A stretch of 8,818 nt of DNA from DASPKW01 sp038244055. GTDB taxonomy: Bacteria; Planctomycetota; Phycisphaerae; Tepidisphaerales; Tepidisphaeraceae. The DNA lies in the NCBI GenBank assembly GCA_038244055.1, contig JBBRTW010000300.1, positions 1 to 8,818 on the forward strand, read 5' to 3'. The translations under genes and the position numbers were made by a program. Of the stretch, positions 5,102-8,818 are shown in pieces. Every line of letters begins with the position of its first letter. Positions within the stretch are counted from its first letter, which is position 1. Below the pieces are notes generated by a model that saw nothing but the letters and a program-made list of their open reading frames with translations, did not search any database and was not told where the DNA came from.

Positions 5102-6259
5102 TCAGCGGGCCGACGGCGGCAGCAGGTCGTTGGCCGAGCGCTGCGGCGGCCAGGATTCGCCTGTCGCCGGCGCGGGCATCGAATCGGCCGGGCCATCGAG
5201 CGGCTGGGCATCGACCTGGCCCAGCGGCTGCCTCGGCAGCAGCGACGCCGTGCGCGGTTTGGCGACCAGGCGCTTGCCCAGGAAATCGACGATCTGCTGC
5301 TGCCGCACCGGTTTGGTGAAGCTCATCGACTCCGAATCATCATCCAGCAGCAGGCACGATCGCGAGCGCATCAACTCGGCGAAGCGGTCCAGGTTCACTT
5401 CATCGCTGTCGACCTTGTAGGAAATTTCGAAAGCCCACTTGCTGAACGGCCTGACCCATCCCAGCCAGGTCTGCCGCGGGCCGATTTTATCGAGGAGCAG
5501 ATCGTCGAACTGCCGCACCGGGTGATCCAGGATCAGCGTCTGCAACCGCGCATCCTGATGAGCCGCCAGCAGCGCCGCCGTCGCGCCCGTGCCCACGCCC
5601 AAAACGCCGATTGCATCGGGATCGACGAACGGCCGGCGGCGGAGCAACTCGATCGCCGCCCGCACATCCTGGGCCTCGTTGATGCCGAACGTGCAGCCGG
5701 TCTTCGAAGGCCAGGCACCGCGCAGGTTGACCACCATCAGCACATACCCCGCCTCGTGCAGCGGCATAATCATCGGAAGCATCTGCTGCCGCGAAGCGCC
5801 GAAATCGTGCACCAGCACGATGGCCGGGTAACGCTTGTGCAGCAGGCCGTCTTTTTCCAGCAGAACCCGCCGGGCATCCATCACGGGGATGAGCCACCCC
5901 TCCAGGTGCGTATCATCGGCCGCCAGGAAATCGACGGGGTCGTAATAAATCCCCTGGCTGGCGGGATCGGTCACCGGCGCGGACCCCTGCGGATGGGTGC
6001 CAACGGCCACCAGAACCGTGACGATGATCGCGATCAGCACCGGGATGAACATCATCCGGTAGAGCAGCCCGCGCAGGAAGCGCGAAAACCGCCGGCCCTT
6101 ATCCACGCGCAAGGGGCTCTTTTTCCGCCCGAAAATATCCGTGAACAGCAGCCCCAGCACACGCCACAGCAACCGCCCCACCCGGAGCCAGCGCGGCTCT
6201 CCCGCGACCGCCGCCTGGGCGTCTTCGTGGAAGGAGGGGTTCATCAGCGGCCGTTCCAT
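5102..6259 (-). CDS. Membrane-anchored alpha/beta-hydrolase fold protein, probably catalytically dead
   Basis: This is a 385-residue protein. Residues 1-68 are basic and cytosolic, and 71-88 form one membrane helix (FIPVLIAIIVTVLVAVG), which places the rest outside the inner membrane. Residues about 105-330 follow the alpha/beta-hydrolase pattern: YPAIVLVHDFGASRQQM (144-160) as the oxyanion strand-loop, VVNLRGAWPS, then DAIGVLGVGTGATAALLAA (215-233) as the nucleophile elbow. The elbow reads G221-V-G-T-G225, so the serine of GxSxG is replaced by G223. The acid-loop region LLLDDDSES (303-311) is present, but no histidine occurs after H246, so the catalytic histidine is missing too. The last 55 residues are Pro/Gln-rich and probably disordered. 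It may be a pseudoenzyme with a binding role; this is inference. The start at 6259 gives the longest frame; ATG 6244 (MNPSF) is also possible, with GGAAC upstream. The gene stands alone between repeat-bearing gaps. Confidence 0.85.
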   Translation of the reverse strand: MERPLMNPSFHEDAQAAVAGEPRWLRVGRLLWRVLGLLFTDIFGRKKSPLRVDKGRRFSRFLRGLLYRMMFIPVLIAIIVTVLVAVGTHPQGSAPVTDPASQGIYYDPVDFLAADDTHLEGWLIPVMDARRVLLEKDGLLHKRYPAIVLVHDFGASRQQMLPMIMPLHEAGYVLMVVNLRGAWPSKTGCTFGINEAQDVRAAIELLRRRPFVDPDAIGVLGVGTGATAALLAAHQDARLQTLILDHPVRQFDDLLLDKIGPRQTWLGWVRPFSKWAFEISYKVDSDEVNLDRFAELMRSRSCLLLDDDSESMSFTKPVRQQQIVDFLGKRLVAKPRTASLLPRQPLGQVDAQPLDGPADSMPAPATGESWPPQRSANDLLPPSAR

Positions 6260-6292
6260 AGGGAAGACTTACGATATATTTCGGGCAGGTGC

Positions 6293-6324
6293 ATTGCGGA
6301 TTGCGGATTGCGGATTGCGGATTG
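6293..6324. repeat. Heptanucleotide array ATTGCGG
   Basis: Four perfect units of ATTGCGG and a fifth partial ATTG occupy 6293-6324. The array begins 34 bases upstream of the start codon of the leftward hydrolase-fold gene, so it falls in that gene's promoter or leader. Confidence 0.85.
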
Positions 6325-6357
6325 AATTCAAAGGAATCGGCGCTTCTATCTTTCAAT

Positions 6358-6392
6358 TCGCAATGCGCAATCGCCCATCCACAATGGGCCAT
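6358..6392. repeat. Degenerate heptamer array facing the ATTGCGG array
   Basis: Five 7-base units, TCGCAAT, GCGCAAT, CGCCCAT, CCACAAT and GGGCCAT, each end in AT and resemble the reverse complement CCGCAAT of the ATTGCGG unit. The two arrays face each other across 33 bases, so ATTGCG can pair with CGCAAT. Confidence 0.6.
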
Positions 6393-6396
6393 CGGC

Positions 6397-6425
6397 TTGA
6401 CCTTATTTCAACCCAATCGTATTTT
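6397..6425 (+). promoter_or_regulatory. Candidate sigma70-type promoter for the SPOR-like gene
   Basis: TTGACC (6397-6402, five of six to consensus) and TATTTT (6420-6425, four of six) are separated by exactly 17 bases in a relatively AT-rich stretch of a GC-rich genome. Transcription would start near 6432 and give a leader of about 195 nt with two hairpins. This is a consensus match only, and promoter consensus in planctomycetes is poorly known. Confidence 0.45.
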
Positions 6426-6516
6426 GAACTCGGACGAGGATTTACGATCCTTTTCCGGGTGCAGGGAGGCGGGTTTTGCCGGAATTTCCGGCCTGACCAC
6501 GCTTTTCGGCCCAAGA

Positions 6517-6537
6517 TTCGGCGGCGGAGCCGCCGAA
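6517..6537 (+). other. Perfect 9-bp hairpin in the SPOR-like gene leader
   Basis: TTCGGCGGC (6517-6525), loop GGA and GCCGCCGAA (6529-6537) form a GC-rich stem without mismatches. No T-run follows on the plus strand, so it is not a classic intrinsic terminator. It could be a structural leader element or a repeat. Confidence 0.5.
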
Positions 6538-6550
6538 AATAGGTAGTACA

Positions 6551-6565
6551 CCGGCATCTTGCCGG
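6551..6565. repeat. Palindrome CCGGCATCTTGCCGG
   Basis: A 6-bp stem (CCGGCA/TGCCGG) with loop TCT, preceded by GGTAGTACA. The GTAG-CA-n-GGCATCTTGCC-n pattern resembles a dispersed repeat I associate with planctomycete and verrucomicrobial intergenic DNA. This is recognition from memory, not a search result. Confidence 0.45.
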
Positions 6566-6617
6566 ATCGGATCTGCTGCCGGCCAAAACACCGGCCGCAT
6601 CGGTCCGATAACCATGT

Positions 6618-6621
6618 GAGG
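6618..6621 (+). promoter_or_regulatory. Shine-Dalgarno that decides the SPOR-like gene start
   Basis: GAGG is followed by six bases and the ATG at 6628. The frame is open back to an ATG at 6559, but that start has no such site, would begin inside the leader hairpins and would add residues that look like translated repeat. The spacing therefore favours 6628. Confidence 0.65.
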
Positions 6622-6627
6622 TCAAGG

Positions 6628-7677
6628 ATGGCCAAGGGCAAATACGCCACCGCACTGTTCGAAGTCATGTCCATGGGCAAAATGCCCCCCAAGGGCGGCA
6701 CCCCCTCGGATTCGGCCCAGACGCCCGCCTCGGCCGGCGGCGGAGGCATCCCCACCCCCAAATGGTGGTTCAAATCGCGCAGCCGCACGGGCGAGGTTAA
6801 AACCATGGCGCCGGGTCAGACGACGATCGCTCCCTCCGCTCGCACCGCAATCAACCCCATCGATGCGCCGGACGCCTTTGCGGCCGGCGATGATTCCGAA
6901 TCAAGTTCCCAACAGGCCACCGCTGCTTCCGATGCATTCACCCATGAGGGCGAAGTCAGCGCCGCGCCCGCACCCACCAAACCCCAGCCGCTCAGCCTCT
7001 CCATGGACCCCGAGCGTCAGCAGATCAACCTTCGCCTCTCCTACACCAGCGCCATGATCGGCGGGGTCGGGCTTTTGGTGCTGATCTGCATCGCCGTCCT
7101 CATCGGCAAGAGTTTCTCGCGCGGGCCTTCACCCGCCATCGCCGGCCAGAGCACCGCCCAACTTCGCCAGGGCGCGCCTAACCCGGGCGTATTGAACATC
7201 CCGCGCCGCACCGAAAACACCACGGGCGGCTCGGGCGACAACAACACCGTTCGCCCCGCCCCCGAAGGCGCGGTGGGCAACAATTCCACCGGCACGCGCA
7301 CCCCCGCCCCGCGCAATGCGATCAACGAGCCCAGCCCTCCCACCACCTTCTTCACCGATGACCCGCGCCGGGTGGTCGGCCTGAATTATGCGATCATCCA
7401 GTCCTACCCCGATCGCGAAACGGCCGACAAAGCCGCGGATTTCCTCACCAAGCACGGCATCGCCTGCACGGTGGAAAAAGATCTCCCCGGCTGGAAACTC
7501 CCCTGGAGCGAAGGCTGCGTCGTCGTCGGCATTCGCGGCTTCGACCGCATGACCAGCAATCCCGAAGTGGAGACCTATCGCAAATCGATAGGCCAGGTCA
7601 GCGCCAAATTCGCCGGGAGCCGGAGTTTCAAGGCGTTCGAGCCGCAGTTTTATAAGTGGCGGCGGAGTATCCCGTAG
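6628..7677 (+). CDS. Single-pass membrane protein with SPOR-like C-terminal domain
   Basis: This is a 349-residue protein. Residues 1-50 carry the short motifs MAKGKYATALFEVM and PTPKWWFKSR, which look like a conserved cytosolic tag. Residues 51-135 are Ala/Ser/Pro-rich and probably disordered. Residues 143-160 form one membrane helix (GGVGLLVLICIAVLIG), and 161-245 are a Gly/Asn/Pro-rich linker outside the membrane. Residues about 252-330 (LNYAIIQSYPDRETADKAAD, then LTKHGIACTVEK) match the pattern of a SPOR-type fold, with an IQxYxxxxxA strand-helix and a GIxCxVE strand. SPOR domains bind denuded peptidoglycan at division sites, so an envelope or division role is possible but unproven. The domain call rests on pattern alone, and there is no sign of the usual catalytic partners. 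The start at 6628 is supported by GAGG six bases before it; transcription may come from 6397-6425. The stop lies 18 bp from that of the convergent zinc-ribbon gene. Confidence 0.8.
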   Translation: MAKGKYATALFEVMSMGKMPPKGGTPSDSAQTPASAGGGGIPTPKWWFKSRSRTGEVKTMAPGQTTIAPSARTAINPIDAPDAFAAGDDSESSSQQATAASDAFTHEGEVSAAPAPTKPQPLSLSMDPERQQINLRLSYTSAMIGGVGLLVLICIAVLIGKSFSRGPSPAIAGQSTAQLRQGAPNPGVLNIPRRTENTTGGSGDNNTVRPAPEGAVGNNSTGTRTPAPRNAINEPSPPTTFFTDDPRRVVGLNYAIIQSYPDRETADKAADFLTKHGIACTVEKDLPGWKLPWSEGCVVVGIRGFDRMTSNPEVETYRKSIGQVSAKFAGSRSFKAFEPQFYKWRRSIP

Positions 7678-7695
7678 GCATTTAGAGTTGGATTC

Positions 7696-8818
7696 CTACC
7701 GCCGGGCATCGGCGGTCGGCGGCAGTTCCATCGTCTTCTCAAGAAGAGCATCACGCCCACACTCGGGGCAGCGGTCGGGCGTGGCGCGGAGGTCGTAGCC
7801 GCAGTGGGGGCAAAGGCCTAAAGCAAGGCGTCGGCGGCTGCGGCGTTCGCGCAGGCGGCGGCGCAGCCAGAAGGCGGGCAGAGGGGAGGCGAGGAGAATC
7901 ACCATCCAGTGCGGAATGACCAAGGCATGGCCGGTTAACACTACCTCTGGCGGGATCGGACGCGCAATGTTTTCGGGTGATAGGGGTGGGAACTTCCTGT
8001 GACTGGTCGCTCTGACGTAGCGAAGCCCCAGCAGTTCAAATGGGGGCACGGTGGGTGAGAAAGGGGAGAAACTGCGCGGACCCGGTTCATCCACGTGGGC
8101 GTACAGGCGCCAGGACTGGCGTTTCCAGGGCGCGGGTGGAGGGGCGGTGGGGAAGCGCAAATGGAGGCAGATGCCACGCTGCTGGAGGGCAATTCCGTAG
8201 GAAATGAATTCATCGCCAAAGGAAGAGCCACTCTCCACGTCGCACACCGCGGAATCCCATGTCTGTCCGGACAAATCGATGGCGCACAACCGGCTCAATC
8301 CCCAACTGGCGGCCGAGATCAACAAGACGGCGAAAGAGACGCCGATGCAGGCGCAGTGTGCGAAGCGGCCGATGGAACCCAAACGCGGAGTTAGCGCGCC
8401 GGCTCCTCTGCGGCGCACGGCAATCGTTATTCGCCAGACCGGGAGAATCAACAAGAGGCCCGCGCATCCCCAGTGCGGCGCGGCAAGAAGAAGGGTGCGC
8501 TCGCGCTGGATGTACTTTCCGGCGACCCTGTAGTCGCTGATTGCGGACTTTGTTTCAGCGCCCCATCCGTGCCATGTGGGGATGCGACGCCATTTCAGCT
8601 CGAATTCGGGCTTGATGGGATCGTCGGGCTGGGTCAAGTCCCAGTCGAAATCCGCTGGGTATCCACCGTTCCTTTTCGCGGCGGTGGGGAACGCCCCTTC
8701 AAGCGAAACACGCTGGGCGAGGAGTACAATGCGCCCTTTCGACGACCACACCATCAGGAACGACTGGTAGCCCAGTTCGGCTGAGGGGTCACTTCTTTGA
8801 ACCAGGCTGTCGTTGGCG
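7696..8818 (-). CDS. Membrane zinc-ribbon protein with two tandem modules, 5' end outside window
   Basis: The frame is open to the right edge. Upstream of the ATG at 8754 it still reads as plausible protein (SDPSAELGYQSFL), so the true start probably lies outside. Residue numbers here count from that ATG. Module 1: ectodomain 1-87, membrane helix about 88-110 (LLLAAPHWGCAGLLLILPVW), then RRRGAGAL. Module 2: helix about 131-155, ectodomain 156-274, helix about 275-297 (ALVIPHWMVILLASPLPAFW), a strongly basic stretch (298-310) and a C-terminal zinc ribbon CPHCGYDLRATPDRCPECG (315-333, CX2C-X10-CX2C). The final helix, basic stretch and ribbon are characteristic of a large uncharacterised Phycisphaerae family; I know no function for it. 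Module 1 shows the same PHW-helix-RRR pattern but lacks the ribbon, which suggests fusion of two paralogues. The ribbon should face the cytosol because of the basic stretch before it. No promoter can be seen. Confidence 0.82.
   Translation of the reverse strand, partial: ANDSLVQRSDPSAELGYQSFLMVWSSKGRIVLLAQRVSLEGAFPTAAKRNGGYPADFDWDLTQPDDPIKPEFELKWRRIPTWHGWGAETKSAISDYRVAGKYIQRERTLLLAAPHWGCAGLLLILPVWRITIAVRRRGAGALTPRLGSIGRFAHCACIGVSFAVLLISAASWGLSRLCAIDLSGQTWDSAVCDVESGSSFGDEFISYGIALQQRGICLHLRFPTAPPPAPWKRQSWRLYAHVDEPGPRSFSPFSPTVPPFELLGLRYVRATSHRKFPPLSPENIARPIPPEVVLTGHALVIPHWMVILLASPLPAFWLRRRLRERRSRRRLALGLCPHCGYDLRATPDRCPECGRDALLEKTMELPPTADARR

Larger units (their letters stand above)
6260..6627. 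other. Gene-free divergent leader region with repeats and hairpins
   Basis: These 368 bp separate the divergent hydrolase-fold and SPOR-like genes and hold no convincing gene. Seen here are a heptamer array (6293-6324), an opposite-facing heptamer array (6358-6392), a promoter-like pair for the rightward gene (6397-6425) and two short hairpins in its presumed leader (6517-6537 and 6551-6565). Directly before the hydrolase-fold gene there is an AT-rich patch (around 6271-6281), but no matching -35 was found. Confidence 0.65.

Noticed and set aside
4879..5211. A long N-terminal extension of YjbQ
   Set aside because: It translates the heptamer array, inverted-repeat copy 3 and the nonamer array and then runs into the hydrolase-fold gene. 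Family length is met by the start at 4878.
5522..6325. A 267-codon open frame on the plus strand
   Set aside because: It is antisense to the hydrolase-fold gene, rich in Arg/His/Gln, and ends in translated ATTGCGG repeat.
4374..6392. CRISPR array
   Set aside because: The repeats are 7-9 bases in direct tandem without unique spacers, and the inverted-repeat elements are not regularly spaced. No cas gene is present.
6517..6565. Intrinsic terminator formed by the leader hairpins
   Set aside because: Neither stem is followed by a T-run on the plus strand, and the next gene starts downstream in the same direction.
7678..7695. Bidirectional terminator between the SPOR-like and zinc-ribbon genes
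   Set aside because: The 18-bp gap has no inverted repeat or T-run.

Overview
The window looks like chromosomal DNA of a high-GC planctomycete, probably of the class Phycisphaerae. This is inferred from protein style only. The indications are a PVC-type secreted dehydrogenase with a propeller plus HEAT layout, a membrane protein ending in a CPxCGYDLRATPDRCPECG-type zinc ribbon, planctomycete-style leucine-rich repeats (VTDAGLKEL), and weak or absent Shine-Dalgarno sites at several starts. No mobile-element transposase, CRISPR array, rRNA or tRNA was seen.

Layout from left to right: (1) 1-1709, minus strand, the N-terminal 569 residues of a secreted sugar-dehydrogenase-like protein, cut by the left edge. 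(2) 1710-2417, about 700 bp without a gene, packed with repeats: a 14-bp tandem duplication, a 78-bp hairpin element plus a partial second copy, two copies of a GGGTCAGGAGCC inverted-repeat element and a G-rich polypurine stretch. (3) 2418-2702, minus, a remnant of a leucine-rich-repeat gene lying against the stop codon of (4) a HIT-family hydrolase (2701-3039, minus). (5) 3080-4372, plus, a MacB/FtsX-type ABC permease divergent from the HIT gene and without a partner ATPase here. (6) 4462-4878, minus, a YjbQ/UPF0047 protein. (7) 5102-6259, minus, a membrane-anchored alpha/beta-hydrolase fold protein that appears to lack the catalytic serine and histidine. (8) 6260-6627, a repeat-bearing leader with a plausible sigma70-type promoter. 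(9) 6628-7677, plus, a single-pass membrane protein with a SPOR-like C-terminal domain. (10) 7696-8818, minus, a membrane zinc-ribbon protein that seems to be built from two copies of the same module and runs off the right edge.

The genes do not form an obvious pathway or operon. They are mostly single genes in alternating orientation, and five of them (the dehydrogenase, permease, hydrolase-fold, SPOR-like and zinc-ribbon proteins) act in or across the cell envelope. The most unusual property is in the gaps. The three gaps that hold short tandem arrays each carry different ones: heptamers TAGTTGC, CTCAACC/CTCTACG and ATTGCGG, and a nonamer CCTTTCGTG. A separate inverted-repeat element (GGGTCAGGAGCC...GGCTCCTGACCC) occurs three times in two gaps. 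No clear new multi-gene system is visible. The strongest leads are the repeat families, the hydrolase-like pseudoenzyme, the HIT/LRR junction and the two-module zinc-ribbon protein.
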